A stretch of 64,000 nucleotides of DNA from Geobacter argillaceus. GTDB lineage: Bacteria; Desulfobacterota; Desulfuromonadia; Geobacterales; DSM-12255. The notes beneath the pieces are model-generated. The model was not told the DNA's origin. It did not search any database and saw nothing but the letters and a program-made list of their open reading frames with translations. Position numbers and translations under genes: made by a program. This document shows positions 1-8,934 of the stretch, in pieces. Each line of letters opens with the position of its first letter. The first letter of the stretch is position 1. The stretch spans positions 124,001 through 188,000 of the forward strand of contig NZ_VLLN01000005.1 in assembly GCF_007830735.1 (NCBI RefSeq), in the 5' to 3' direction.

Positions 1-2
1 AT

Positions 3-581
3 TTCACCTATCTGGTAAATACCGTCATCCCGGAATGGCAGAAGAAAACGGGCGGCCGTCGGCCTTTGAATGTCTGGAGTGCCGGCTGCTCCACCGGTGA
101 GGAACCGTACACGCTGGCCATGGTCTTGAGCGAGGTGGCCGCAGCGCAGCAGGACGGTTTCTCCTATCAGATCATGGCCACGGATATCTCGACCCGGGTT
201 CTGGAAAGGGCTAAAAAGGCCGTATATGACGAGGACCGGATCGATCCGGTTCCCATGCAACTGAGGCGCAAATATCTGCTCAGGAGCAAGGATAGGACTA
301 ATCCCCTGGTGCGGATCGTCCCGGAACTTCGCTCCAGGATACGGTTCAGTCGCCTGAACTTCATGGACAGCGACTTCGGTTTCAAAGAGCAATTGGATAT
401 CATTTTTTGCCGGAACGTGATCATCTATTTTGATCGCAAGACCCAGGAGCGGCTTCTGAACAAGTTCCATGGGCACCTCAGGGCAGGAGGTTGGATCTTC
501 ATGGGGCATTCGGAAACGCTCAACGGGCTCGATGTCCCACTGGTCCAGGTGCATCCGACTGTCTACAGGAAACCGGCATGA
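3..581 (+). CDS. cheR: CheR-type chemotaxis protein methyltransferase, 5' end outside window
   Basis: S-adenosylmethionine-dependent methyltransferase that methylates glutamates of chemoreceptors. The reading frame is open from the first bases of the window, so the N-terminal part (substrate-binding helical domain) is missing. The visible part has the SAM-binding motif SAGCSTGEEPYTLAM and the typical FCRNVIIYFD and GHSET segments of the CheR C-terminal domain. The stop overlaps the start of cheD by ATGA, so cheR, cheD and cheB form one translationally coupled unit. A TTG at 66 lies inside the domain and is not the true start. Family assignment is firm; only the start is unknown. Confidence 0.95.
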   Translation, partial: FTYLVNTVIPEWQKKTGGRRPLNVWSAGCSTGEEPYTLAMVLSEVAAAQQDGFSYQIMATDISTRVLERAKKAVYDEDRIDPVPMQLRRKYLLRSKDRTNPLVRIVPELRSRIRFSRLNFMDSDFGFKEQLDIIFCRNVIIYFDRKTQERLLNKFHGHLRAGGWIFMGHSETLNGLDVPLVQVHPTVYRKPA

Positions 582-1087
582 GGCACCACGGCAGCCATCT
601 GTCGCACCATTACCTCAAGCCGGGTGAGATGTTCATTGCACAGCAACCGACCATAGTCACCACCCTTCTCGGTTCGTGTGTGGCTGTTACCATGTTCCAC
701 CCGCAAAGGAGGATCGGGGCGATCTGTCATGGACTGCTCCCATCCTGTCGTGACAACGACGCCAGCAGATGCGATCGCAATTGCCTGTTGGGATTCAAGT
801 ACATGGATTGCTCCATCCGACGGATGCTGGAACAGTTCAATGCCTTGGGGATGTACCACAGCGAGTTGGAGATCAAGGTGTTCGGCGGGTCGGACATGTT
901 CGGTGTTCCCGAGGCGGGCCAGCGCATGACCATTGGCACACAGAACGTGACGGTAACGAAAAGGATATTGGAAGAGGCGGGTCTTCTGGTGCAGGCCGCC
1001 GACATCGGCGGGCAACAGGGGCGGAAGATCTATTTTTACACCCATACCGGGGAGATACTGCTCAAGCGGCTCAACAACAGACCTTGA
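578..1087 (+). CDS. cheD: CheD chemoreceptor glutamine deamidase
   Basis: CheD deamidates glutamines of methyl-accepting chemotaxis proteins and in several bacteria also helps CheC/CheY-P signalling. The ATG at 578 overlaps the cheR stop (ATGA) and gives a 169-aa protein of normal family length. The catalytic-type residues are visible: the GSCVAV stretch holds the nucleophile cysteine and the following GAICHGLLP holds the histidine. The C-terminal GRKIYFYTHTGEILLKRL block is also family-typical. It sits between cheR and cheB, as expected for an adaptation module. Confidence 0.95.
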   Translation: MRHHGSHLSHHYLKPGEMFIAQQPTIVTTLLGSCVAVTMFHPQRRIGAICHGLLPSCRDNDASRCDRNCLLGFKYMDCSIRRMLEQFNALGMYHSELEIKVFGGSDMFGVPEAGQRMTIGTQNVTVTKRILEEAGLLVQAADIGGQQGRKIYFYTHTGEILLKRLNNRP

Positions 1088-1126
1088 CCAGAGCTGCATT
1101 ATCATGGTTACGGCGTGGAGGGGCAT

Positions 1127-2197
1127 GTGCCAACCAAAAAGATACGGGTATTGATCGTCGATGATTCGGCCGTGGTGCGTCAGACCATGGCGGATATCCT
1201 TTCTTCAGACCCTCAGATCGAGGTGATGGCAACGGCTTCCGACCCGTTCATCGCTGCAGAGCGGATGCGTGATGAAATCCCCGATGTAATCACGCTCGAT
1301 GTGGAAATGCCGAAAATGGATGGCATTACCTTTCTGCACAAGATCATGAGCCAGCATCCGATTCCGGTCGTGATGTGCTCGAGTCTGACGGATCAGGGTT
1401 CGGAGACCGCGCTTAAAGCCCTGGAATATGGTGCCGTGGAGATAATCCAGAAGCCCAGGCTGGGCACCAAGAAATTTTTGGAGGAATCGCGCATCAGCAT
1501 CTGCGATACGATCAAGGCTGCTGCTCAGGCGCGGGTCAGGCCCGTTGCCGCTACACCCCGCAAGATTGCCCCCAAGCTCTCGGCAGACGTAATCCTGGAA
1601 AAGCCGGCAACAAAGGCGATGATCCAGACAACGGAGAAGGTGGTCGTTGTCGGGGCCTCGACAGGCGGTACCGAGGCGCTGCGCATCTTTCTTGAGGCGC
1701 TGCCGGCCGACACGCCCGGAATCGTTATTGTCCAGCACATGCCAGAAGGGTTCACCAGAAGCTTTGCCCAGCGCCTGGACAGCCTCTGTCGGATTAATGT
1801 CAAGGAGGCGGATAACAATGACACGATCATCCGCGGCCGCGCCCTGATTGCCCCGGGAAACCGGCACACGCTACTCAAGCGGAGCGGGGCACGTTACTAC
1901 GTGGAGATCAAGGACGGTCCGCTGGTTTCAAGGCACCGGCCGTCCGTGGATGTGCTTTTCCGGTCAGCGGCCCGCTATGCCGGGAAAAATGCGGTTGGTG
2001 TCATTATGACCGGCATGGGTGATGATGGCGCCAACGGCATGCTTGAAATGAAGCAGGCAGGAGCCTATACGGTTGCCCAGGATGAAGCGAGCTGCGTGGT
2101 CTTCGGTATGCCGCAGGAAGCGATCAAGAGGGGGGGCGTCAACCTCGTCATTCCGCTCGAAAGGATCGCGCGGGAAGTTCTGCACGTCTGCTCTTAA
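1127..2197 (+). CDS. cheB: CheB chemotaxis response regulator methylesterase
   Basis: Receiver-plus-methylesterase protein that demethylates or deamidates chemoreceptors when phosphorylated by CheA. A GTG at 1127 is preferred as start because GGAGG lies just upstream (1117-1121) and the next residues lead straight into the receiver ([12 protein letters not shown]). The phosphoacceptor lies in [12 protein letters not shown]. The C-terminal esterase has the three catalytic segments: GASTGG (Ser), VQHMP (His) and GMGDDG (Asp). Length about 356 aa is normal. It follows cheD after a 39-base gap and closes the chemotaxis block. Confidence 0.95.
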   Translation: MPTKKIRVLIVDDSAVVRQTMADILSSDPQIEVMATASDPFIAAERMRDEIPDVITLDVEMPKMDGITFLHKIMSQHPIPVVMCSSLTDQGSETALKALEYGAVEIIQKPRLGTKKFLEESRISICDTIKAAAQARVRPVAATPRKIAPKLSADVILEKPATKAMIQTTEKVVVVGASTGGTEALRIFLEALPADTPGIVIVQHMPEGFTRSFAQRLDSLCRINVKEADNNDTIIRGRALIAPGNRHTLLKRSGARYYVEIKDGPLVSRHRPSVDVLFRSAARYAGKNAVGVIMTGMGDDGANGMLEMKQAGAYTVAQDEASCVVFGMPQEAIKRGGVNLVIPLERIAREVLHVCS

Positions 2198-2298
2198 TCC
2201 TCGTCTCAACAGGTTCGGACCGTTTTGGGTGGGCAATATGCCGCTCATATGCTAGGATTATCCCCTCTTGAGTTAGCCTGTGTTCGAGAGGGTGCCCT

Positions 2299-3021
2299 GT
2301 GAATGGAGATGCTTCCTACTCTGAGCTGTTTAACGCCTGCCGCGTGCTGTTTGGCCATGAAATCGACCTGTCCGTTGATTTTCTGCGGTATCTGCATCAC
2401 GATGGAGTGAAGGCAGCCTTCCGCAGAAAGGCCAAGGAAACCCACCCCGACCTTGCTGCCCATGTCTCGCCCCACAATGCACCTTCTGGTTCCGAGCTCT
2501 TTCATCGGGCGAATGAAGCCTATGAACTGCTTGGTAATTTCATTCGGAATCGGGGCATACGGCTGAAGACTGACCACAATTTCAATCCCACCCGAACATA
2601 CGAAAAACCACCAGAATCTGCCCGTCACACGTACCATCACGGTTCTCTTCCCCCTCGCCCGCTCCCCTTTGGCCGGTACCTCTATTATCGTGGCATCATA
2701 CCATTCCGGGCGTTATTGGATGCCGTGACGTGGCAAAGGGGAGGCCGGGTGACAATTGGCTCCATTGCCCGTGAATGGGGCTGGCTGTCGCACTCTGATG
2801 TGGAGGCCATTCTTTCGGTCCGTCCTGCTGGCAGATTCGGCGAGAATGCCGTCCGTAGCGGCTTGTTGAATCCCTTTCAGGTGAAGCTGTTACTGATGAA
2901 TCAGAAATCGCGAATGCGTCGTATCGGGCAGTACTTTGTGGTCCACAAGATGATCAGCGGGCAAGAGATGGAGCGGTTGGCAAGAGACCACTACACGCAC
3001 AACCTGGTATTCGGAAAGTAG
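2299..3021 (+). CDS. J-domain (DnaJ-like) protein with unrecognised C-terminal half
   Basis: The N-terminal 75 residues resemble a J domain: helix II, the HPD tripeptide at residues 49-51 (ETHPDLAA), and helix III (ELFHRANEAYELL). J domains stimulate Hsp70 ATPase. The region after residue about 120 (RPLPFGRYLYYRG through NLVFGK) is well-formed sequence without a fold I recognise; its repeated pattern of small helices ending in GRFGENAVRSG and RRIGQYFVVHK resembles segments seen in regulatory adaptor domains. The start is GTG. A hairpin terminator follows. It could be a partner of a neighbouring motility or signalling function, but nothing in the sequence proves this. Confidence 0.7.
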   Translation: MNGDASYSELFNACRVLFGHEIDLSVDFLRYLHHDGVKAAFRRKAKETHPDLAAHVSPHNAPSGSELFHRANEAYELLGNFIRNRGIRLKTDHNFNPTRTYEKPPESARHTYHHGSLPPRPLPFGRYLYYRGIIPFRALLDAVTWQRGGRVTIGSIAREWGWLSHSDVEAILSVRPAGRFGENAVRSGLLNPFQVKLLLMNQKSRMRRIGQYFVVHKMISGQEMERLARDHYTHNLVFGK

Positions 3022-3079
3022 CAATAAGCCTTACGCATCGGGATTGGGACGATTCGAGGAGTGAAGGGCGCGGAACTGA

Positions 3080-3119
3080 AAAAGGGCTACGGCAATGCCG
3101 TAACCCTTTTGTTTTTTTT
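3080..3119 (+). terminator. Rho-independent terminator of the J-domain gene
   Basis: A hairpin of the form AAAGGG-c-TACGGC, loop AAT, GCCGTA-a-CCCTTT is followed by a T-rich run. It ends where the encoded CCA end of the opposite-strand tRNA begins, so the two units are packed end to end. Confidence 0.85.
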
Positions 3120-3195
3120 GGCGGGCGGCATGGGATTCGAACCCACGACCCCAGGCTTCGGAGGCCTGTACTCTATCCAACTGAGCTAACCGCCC
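3119..3195 (-). tRNA. tRNA-Arg (anticodon CCG)
   Basis: On the minus strand the sequence folds as a standard cloverleaf. The acceptor begins GGGCGG, the D arm has AGCTCAGTTGGATAGAG, and the anticodon stem CAGGC/GCCTG encloses the loop CTCCGAA with anticodon CCG. The T arm has GGGTTCGAATCCC. The acceptor 3' strand ends CCGCCC followed by discriminator G and an encoded CCA. Base pair 7-66 is a T-T mismatch, the only irregularity. It decodes CGG, a common codon in this high-GC window. Confidence 0.95.
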
Positions 3196-3318
3196 GTGAG
3201 CTATCCTTTCTACAATATTTCATCACTAAACTCAAGACCTTAATGTCGATATTGAGCAAATTCTTTAGATAGCCGCAAATGTGTCGAAAATGTTACTATA
3301 ATTTCGCACGGAGGTTCG

Positions 3319-4197
3319 ATGAAGCGTTTTATACTGTTTCTGGTTTGCACGACCATTGTTTTTTTTGTGCCGGTGCAGGTGCGGGCGGCTTATTATTCCA
3401 TCCAGAAAATCGGAGACGGTGTGTATGGCGCCATCGCGCTCCCGGAGGGAAAAGCGGCCAGCAATGCGATGATTGTCGTCACCAATTACCAGGTAATCCT
3501 GGTCGGAGCCCATTTTCTTCCAGAAGGGGTCAGGGAACTGGTTGCCGAGATTGCCAAGATTACCCCGCTTCCGATCCGTCATGTGATACTCACCCACCAT
3601 CATCCGGGATTCAATTACATCGACTTTGACCTGCCCGCCAATGCGGAGATCATCACTTCATGGCAAACCTGGCAAGCACTGAAGAATGAGCTCAGGCCCT
3701 TCAAGAACCAGGTCATCATTTTCGACAGTCAGCTCACGCTGCAGCGGGATAATATTTCCCTGGTGCTGAACAATACGGTAAGTGGTCACAGCGATGGGGA
3801 TGTCATTGTGTATGTCCCCAGCGAAGGGGTGCTCTTTGCCTCGGACCTCCTCTTCAATGATGCTGTCGGTTATATGGGGGATGGGCATATGCGGGACTGG
3901 GTCCTCAACCTGGACATGATGGAGCAGTTGAATCCACGGGTGGTGATCCCGGGGGTCGGGAAGGTGACGGATGCCGAGGGGATAGTCCGCTTCCGCACCA
4001 CTATGCGTGCCTTCCTGACAGAGGTTTTGCAGAATATTGAAAAAGGATACACTTTGGCTCAGACCAAGAAGGCTTTTTCCCTGCCGGAATATCAATCGCT
4101 CCCCGGCTTCAAGGTTTTCTTTGACGTGAATCTGGAACGGGCTTACAAGGAATTGAAGGAAGACTACTCTACACCGCCCAGTTCTAGAGCCCATTAA
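3319..4197 (+). CDS. Exported MBL-fold protein with degenerate metal site
   Basis: 292-aa protein with an N-terminal signal peptide (MKRFILFLVCTTIVFFVPVQVRA, likely cleaved before AYY). The rest follows the metallo-beta-lactamase fold, with GDGVYGAI, a beta strand leading to LTHHHPGF (residues 92-98), then GHSDGDVIVYVP and VLFASDLLFN. The family signature HxHxDH reads HHHPGF, so the Asp and the last His are missing, and the usual PGHG near the C-terminus is PGVG. It may be inactive as a hydrolase or may bind metal differently. It is monocistronic and the substrate is unknown. Confidence 0.75.
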   Translation: MKRFILFLVCTTIVFFVPVQVRAAYYSIQKIGDGVYGAIALPEGKAASNAMIVVTNYQVILVGAHFLPEGVRELVAEIAKITPLPIRHVILTHHHPGFNYIDFDLPANAEIITSWQTWQALKNELRPFKNQVIIFDSQLTLQRDNISLVLNNTVSGHSDGDVIVYVPSEGVLFASDLLFNDAVGYMGDGHMRDWVLNLDMMEQLNPRVVIPGVGKVTDAEGIVRFRTTMRAFLTEVLQNIEKGYTLAQTKKAFSLPEYQSLPGFKVFFDVNLERAYKELKEDYSTPPSSRAH

Positions 4198-4201
4198 TGG
4201 T

Positions 4202-4230
4202 TTGACACTCATCTTTGTTTCTGTTATAGA
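4202..4230 (+). promoter_or_regulatory. Sigma-70-like promoter for the DUF3426 gene
   Basis: TTGACA at 4202-4207 and TATAGA at 4225-4230 are separated by 17 bases, close to the vegetative consensus, about 80 bases ahead of the start codon at 4312. Confidence 0.7.
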
Positions 4231-4311
4231 CGGGAATCGACAAAAGCTTGTAAAAGAGGGATATGACGGTGTTTTTGTCCAGTTACGGCATCTCTCCTTG
4301 TGGAGGGTTTC

Positions 4312-5874
4312 ATGATTATTCAGTGTGAACAGTGTAATACCAAGTTCAGGCTCGATGATGCAAAGATCAAGGGTCGAGGTGTCAAGGTTCGCTGTTCCAA
4401 GTGCAGACACGTGTTCCTGGTGCAAAAGGAAGAACGGCCAGGTACCACGTTTGGCGACCTGTTGGGGCAGTACGGTGAGAGCGGGGGGGCTGCTTTCGGA
4501 GTGGAGTCGGGATCGGAGTTTGCTGGCACCACATCGGCCAACCTTGCTGATGAATCTGTTGCCAGTGCCCCTTCCGTGGTGCCAGTTGTCGCTGCGACCT
4601 CTGAAGTTCAAGAGGGGGCGAGTATCTCAGCATCACCGCAAGCTACGTCCATAGACGCAGAGCTCGCTTCGCTTGATAATCCCGACGCTGAACCCGGTCG
4701 ATTTGACTCGGACAGGTTGCCTGCAGAATATGGCCCGGAGCCCGGCATCTCCTCCATTCCCGGTGAACCGGCCGGATTCGACCTTGACTATGATTTCAAT
4801 GACGCGGACCAGTCCCAACAATTGGGTACGACGAACAGAGATGCTTCCTTCGATACCACCCCGCAGACGGATGCTGCTCCGGAGTCGACGGCGGCGGAAG
4901 ACTTCAGTATTGATTTCGACGAGGTGAGTCTTTCCGGGGAATCGGTGGCCGACAGGGCTCCCGTGGCTGATGGCGAGGCGTCGGCGCGGGACGAATTTAA
5001 TCTTGATTTTGATGATGTGTTCGGCGATGTCCCTTCGTTGCATGCTTCGGCATCTTCCACTCCTACAGCGATTCCCGATGGCGATTCGGCATCGGCACAG
5101 TCTGGGGAAAAAAGCGACGACGACCTTGGTGGGCTTGATTTGGGTGAGGTGTCGTCGTTGACGCCGAGCTCGCGGGGTGCAACAACAGGCGTTGCGCAGG
5201 ATCACGAAGTTTTTCCCAAGGCCGACCCCTCTACTCCCGCACAATCTGCGCCACCTGCTTCCACCCCACCGGGACTCTCTGAGGGTACCGTCGATGAACT
5301 ACCGCCCCTCACTATTTCGTCTCGTCGTAAAGGGGCCTCTTTTTTCCCGGCAGCCATTACCATTACCGCCATTTTCATTGTTGTGATTTTGGCAGGCGTC
5401 GGTTTCTTTGTTGTCAGTGGTCCGGAGACCATGACTAAAATGGGACTTGGCTTTCTGGTTTCGCTGACCGGTGGTGCTCAGGAAGAAGGAAAGATATCGC
5501 TGGGCAAGATAAGCGCAGAGTTCGTTACGAACAATGAGGCGGGAGAGCTTTTCGTCATCAGAGGGGAGACGATTAACAACTATAGCAAGCCACGGGCTTC
5601 GATCCAGGTAAAGGCAACGCTGTTGGGTGCAAATGGACAGCCGATACTTAACAAGCAAGCCTATTGTGGCAACAGTCTGACCAAGGAACAGCTCACGATG
5701 CTTTCCCTGAACAAACTGGAAGAGGTGATGAACAACCAGTTCGGAGATTCACTTTCCAATCTGGGAGTGCAACCCGGGAAGTCTATTCCCTTTGTTGTCG
5801 TATTTGCGAGTGTTCCAAAGGAAGCTGTTGATTTCAGTGTTTCCGTGGCAGGCTCTACCGTTGCTGCGAAGTGA
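4312..5874 (+). CDS. Zinc-ribbon, DUF3426-type membrane protein
   Basis: 520-aa protein with an N-terminal zinc ribbon of the MJ0042 type: IQCEQC (residues 4-7) and VRCSKC (about residues 27-30) supply two CxxC pairs. A long acidic, Ser/Ala/Pro-rich, probably disordered linker runs to about residue 340. One transmembrane helix follows (SFFPAAITITAIFIVVILAGVGFFVV), and then a DUF3426-like extracytoplasmic beta domain containing the phrase LFVIRGETINNYSKPRASIQVKATL. ATG 4312 is chosen because GGAGG lies at 4301-4305. Similar proteins in delta-proteobacteria are of unknown function. Monocistronic with its own promoter and terminator. Confidence 0.8.
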   Translation: MIIQCEQCNTKFRLDDAKIKGRGVKVRCSKCRHVFLVQKEERPGTTFGDLLGQYGESGGAAFGVESGSEFAGTTSANLADESVASAPSVVPVVAATSEVQEGASISASPQATSIDAELASLDNPDAEPGRFDSDRLPAEYGPEPGISSIPGEPAGFDLDYDFNDADQSQQLGTTNRDASFDTTPQTDAAPESTAAEDFSIDFDEVSLSGESVADRAPVADGEASARDEFNLDFDDVFGDVPSLHASASSTPTAIPDGDSASAQSGEKSDDDLGGLDLGEVSSLTPSSRGATTGVAQDHEVFPKADPSTPAQSAPPASTPPGLSEGTVDELPPLTISSRRKGASFFPAAITITAIFIVVILAGVGFFVVSGPETMTKMGLGFLVSLTGGAQEEGKISLGKISAEFVTNNEAGELFVIRGETINNYSKPRASIQVKATLLGANGQPILNKQAYCGNSLTKEQLTMLSLNKLEEVMNNQFGDSLSNLGVQPGKSIPFVVVFASVPKEAVDFSVSVAGSTVAAK

Positions 5875-5904
5875 TGCTGTGGTTCAACGTTGCAGAACAT
5901 AAAC

Positions 5905-5937
5905 AAAAAAGGCCGACGGTAAGTCGGCCTTTTTTGT
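5905..5937. terminator. Bidirectional terminator between DUF3426 and ferredoxin genes
   Basis: The stem GGCCGAC/GTCGGCC is flanked by A-rich sequence on the left and T-rich sequence on the right, so it can end transcription from both convergent genes. Confidence 0.9.
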
Positions 5938-5954
5938 AACTACTTCGGGTGCAA

Positions 5955-6122
5955 CTAGGCGCTGATGGCGTTAACCGGGCACGTATCAACACAGGCGCCG
6001 CAGTCGATGCAGGTGTCAGCGTCGATAACCCTCTTGGCACCTTGCTCGCTGATGGCGTTGACCGGGCAGGAATCTTCGCAAGCGGCACAGTTGGTGCAGT
6101 CGTCGGAAATCTTGTGAGCCAA
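5955..6122 (-). CDS. Small 2[4Fe-4S] ferredoxin
   Basis: 55-aa bacterial-type ferredoxin carrying low-potential electrons in the cytoplasm. Two complete cluster motifs are present: Cys9, 12, 15 and 19 followed by Pro, and Cys38, 41, 44 and 48 followed by Pro. The internal duplication is clear, with CPVNAIS in each half. The start is TTG (complement of 6120-6122), nine bases behind a strong GGAGG; no in-frame ATG exists closer. It is short enough to be missed by gene callers with a size cut-off. It is divergent from ackA and convergent with the DUF3426 gene. The redox partner cannot be told from context. Confidence 0.93.
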   Translation of the reverse strand: MAHKISDDCTNCAACEDSCPVNAISEQGAKRVIDADTCIDCGACVDTCPVNAISA

Positions 6123-6240
6123 GTTATTCACCTCCTTTGCTGTAAGTTTGACTGTAAGTTAGGTCGTATTGACTATTTTCTGATACATAGCATAAGGGGC
6201 GGGTAAAGTCCATAAAAAGCTGTTTATAGATTAGGTGTCA

Positions 6241-6255
6241 TTTTGCCAGGCAAAA
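6241..6255. promoter_or_regulatory. Palindrome TTTTGCCAGGCAAAA, possible operator
   Basis: A perfect 7+1+7 palindrome lies in the 280-base AT-rich region between the divergent ferredoxin and ackA genes. Its size and symmetry suit a dimeric repressor site. The regulator is not identifiable from the sequence. Nothing else definite was seen in 6123-6402 apart from the ackA ribosome-binding site. Confidence 0.4.
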
Positions 6256-6402
6256 CAAAAACCTTGAATTGATACATGACCTCCTGTAATATAAAAAACA
6301 GTTTTATTAGAGCTAAATTTCACTTTCTCTTTTTTTAACTTCACGGAAATCACAATTGAATCGGTTTGATTTATTCTAGATAGATCCTTAGTGGAGGCTT
6401 GC

Positions 6403-7668
6403 ATGGATATTCTTGCCCTTAACTGCGGTAGTTCGTCGGTCAAATATCAGCTATTCAACTGGGATACACGTGAAGTCATAGCCAAGGGGATGGTTGAGCG
6501 GGTCATCATCGGTGATTCCTTTATCCTGCACGAGGTCCCGGGACGGGAAACCCACCGTCTTGAGCGCGACTGTCCGGACCACCAGGTGGCGATAGATTTG
6601 ATCATCACTACGCTGACCGACCCGGTTCATGGTGTGTTGACCGACATTAACCAGATTTCGGCCGTGGGGCACCGGGTGGTGCATGGTGGCGAGAAGTTCA
6701 CCTGTTCAGTCTTGATTGACGAACAGGTGCTTGACGCGGTCAAGGACGTTCAACATCTGGCTCCCTTGCACAACCCTCCCAATATTTCCGGCATCGAGGC
6801 GGCCCAGGCGGTTCTGCCCAACGTTCCCCACGTGGCGATATTCGATACCGCCTTCCATCAGACAATGCCGGAACACGCCTATATCTATCCCGTGCCGTAC
6901 GAGTGGTACGAAAAGCACGGAGTCCGGCGCTACGGCTTTCACGGCACGTCCCATCTCTACGTCTCCAAGCGGGCTGCGGTGCTTCTTGGCAAGAAGCCCA
7001 GCGAGTGCAATATCATCACCATGCACATAGGTAACGGTGTCTCTCATTGTGCCATCAAGAACGGCATCTCGGTCGACACCACCATGGGGTTGACCCCTCT
7101 GGAGGGGGCAATGATGGGGACCCGCTGTGGCGATATCGATCCGGCGATTCCTGCCTTCATGATGCAGAAGGAAAACCTCTCGGCCAAGGAGATCGACAGC
7201 ATCCTGAACAAGAAGAGTGGCGTCATCGGGGTCACCGGTCGTTTCACCGACCGGCGGGACGTCATTGAGCATGCCCATGCCGGCGATAAACGCTGTCAGC
7301 TTTCGTTGAAGATCGAGGGCTATCGCTTGAAGAAGTATATCGGGTCTTACCTCGCTGCCATCGGCCGGCTTGATGCGGTGGTGTTTACTGCCGGTGTCGG
7401 GGAGATGGGATGGCCTATTCGCGAGAAGGCCATTGAAGGGCTTGAGCACATCGGCATTGTTCTCGATAAGGAGCGGAACAAGGGGGCAATGACCCGTAAG
7501 CGGGAGAGCCTGATTACGACCGATGACTCGCCGATCAAGGTGTTCGTCATTCCGACCGACGAGGAGCTGGTATTTACCGAGGACGTGGTGGCCATTCTCA
7601 ACGGTACCTACACCGATCACATGAACTTTGAGTATACCTTTGCCAGGAACGATTTCGTGAGGAAGTAG
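6403..7668 (+). CDS. ackA: Acetate kinase
   Basis: Interconverts acetate + ATP and acetyl phosphate + ADP in the cytoplasm. With phosphotransacetylase it links acetate to acetyl-CoA, the main carbon entry in acetate-oxidising anaerobes. The 421-aa length is normal. The N-terminal MDILALNCGSSSVKYQLF, the GFHGTSH block, the IGNGVSH phosphate-binding segment and VFTAGVGEMG are all family signatures. ATG 6403 is set by GGAGG at 6393-6397; an in-frame GTG at 6391 would precede this site. The next gene, pta, is convergent rather than in the same operon. Confidence 0.97.
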   Translation: MDILALNCGSSSVKYQLFNWDTREVIAKGMVERVIIGDSFILHEVPGRETHRLERDCPDHQVAIDLIITTLTDPVHGVLTDINQISAVGHRVVHGGEKFTCSVLIDEQVLDAVKDVQHLAPLHNPPNISGIEAAQAVLPNVPHVAIFDTAFHQTMPEHAYIYPVPYEWYEKHGVRRYGFHGTSHLYVSKRAAVLLGKKPSECNIITMHIGNGVSHCAIKNGISVDTTMGLTPLEGAMMGTRCGDIDPAIPAFMMQKENLSAKEIDSILNKKSGVIGVTGRFTDRRDVIEHAHAGDKRCQLSLKIEGYRLKKYIGSYLAAIGRLDAVVFTAGVGEMGWPIREKAIEGLEHIGIVLDKERNKGAMTRKRESLITTDDSPIKVFVIPTDEELVFTEDVVAILNGTYTDHMNFEYTFARNDFVRK

Positions 7669-7702
7669 CGCAACTACGAAAGACGAAGAAGGATGACGAA
7701 CG

Positions 7703-7736
7703 AAAAGGCCGTCGGGATTCCCGACGGCCTTTTCGT
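7703..7736. terminator. Bidirectional terminator between ackA and pta
   Basis: The stem AAAAGGCCGTCGGG/CCCGACGGCCTTTT has A-runs and T-runs on its two sides, placed between two convergent genes. Confidence 0.9.
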
Positions 7737-7781
7737 TTGGTCTTGTGAAGTCTGTGCAAGGGGTTCCTCGCCCAGATAGAA

Positions 7782-8783
7782 CTACGCCTGCGCCTGCACT
7801 GCGGTAATTGCCACAACATTGACGATGTCGTCCACCGAGCAGCCGCGGGACAGATCGTTGATCGGCTTGGCCAGCCCCTGGATGACCGGGCCGACCGCCT
7901 CGGCCCCTGCGACCCTTTCGACCAGCTTGTAGGCAATGTTGCCGGCATCCAGGTCGGGGAAGATCAGGACATTCGCCTTGCCGGCCACCGTGCTGCCGGG
8001 GGCCTTCTTCTCACCCACCTTTGGCAGCAGGGCCGCATCTGCCTGGAGTTCGCCGTCGATCTGCAACCCGGGTTCGATCCCCTTGGCAATCTCCAGGGCC
8101 TTGAGCACCTTGTCGGCATCGTCGTGTTTGGCGCTCCCTTTGGTGGAAAAGGAGAGCATGGCGACCCTGGCGGGGACATCGAGAAATGCAGTGCAGTTGC
8201 GTGCGGTAGCAACAGCGATTTCGGCGAGGGCCTGGGCATCGGGATTGGGATTGACGGCGCAGTCCGCGAACAGCAGGATGCCGTTTTCGCCGAACGAAGG
8301 GGTCTTGGTGACCATCAGGAAGAATGACGAAACGGTTTTGATGCCCGGGGCCGTGCCGACGGTCTGAAAGGCTGCACGCAGGACATCGCCCGTTGTGCCG
8401 GTTGCTCCGGCAACTTCGCCGTCCGCGTCCCCGGTTCGTACCATCATGCCGGCAAAGTAAAGATTGTCCCTGGCGGTCAGAAGGTTAGTGGCTTCTTCTC
8501 TGGTGAGCCCCTTGCTTTTCCGGAGTTCGACCAGTTCGTCGACGTAGGCGTCAAGACGAGGAGCCGTAGCCGGCTCAATGATCTCCACGCCGGTCAGGTT
8601 GACCCCTTTGGCGGATGCGGCCGCTGCAATCTCGCCCGGATTGCCAAGGATGACAATTTTAGCCAAACCTTGTTCCATGACTTTCTGAGCGGCAAAGAGC
8701 ATCCTTTCGTCGTAGCTCTCCGGCAACACAACGGTCTTCAGGGTTTTCCCCGCCTTGCTTTTGATCTGTTCGACGAGTGACAT
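7782..8783 (-). CDS. pta: Phosphate acetyltransferase
   Basis: Interconverts acetyl phosphate + CoA and acetyl-CoA + phosphate, partner reaction of AckA. The 333-aa protein has the short single-domain Pta form (MSLVEQIKSKAGKTLKTVVLPES) with the typical RxGDADGEVAGAT and AxSFSTKGSAKHDDADKV segments and the C-terminal GLAKPINDLSRGCSVDDIVN. The ATG whose complement ends at 8783 follows a GGAGG site; longer in-frame extensions lack one. It faces ackA across a shared terminator, so the two enzymes are transcribed separately. Confidence 0.96.
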   Translation of the reverse strand: MSLVEQIKSKAGKTLKTVVLPESYDERMLFAAQKVMEQGLAKIVILGNPGEIAAAASAKGVNLTGVEIIEPATAPRLDAYVDELVELRKSKGLTREEATNLLTARDNLYFAGMMVRTGDADGEVAGATGTTGDVLRAAFQTVGTAPGIKTVSSFFLMVTKTPSFGENGILLFADCAVNPNPDAQALAEIAVATARNCTAFLDVPARVAMLSFSTKGSAKHDDADKVLKALEIAKGIEPGLQIDGELQADAALLPKVGEKKAPGSTVAGKANVLIFPDLDAGNIAYKLVERVAGAEAVGPVIQGLAKPINDLSRGCSVDDIVNVVAITAVQAQA

Positions 8784-8934
8784 AGACACCTCCACGATGT
8801 TTTGTAGAACGGAATTGTGTGTATAACGTAACACTTGCTTCGGGTCAACAGAAAAGCCATGGGAGGTTAAACTAATGAAGTAAAATAAATAACTTTCGGG
8901 GGGGAGCTCGTCAGTGCTATGGGGAACACCTGCG

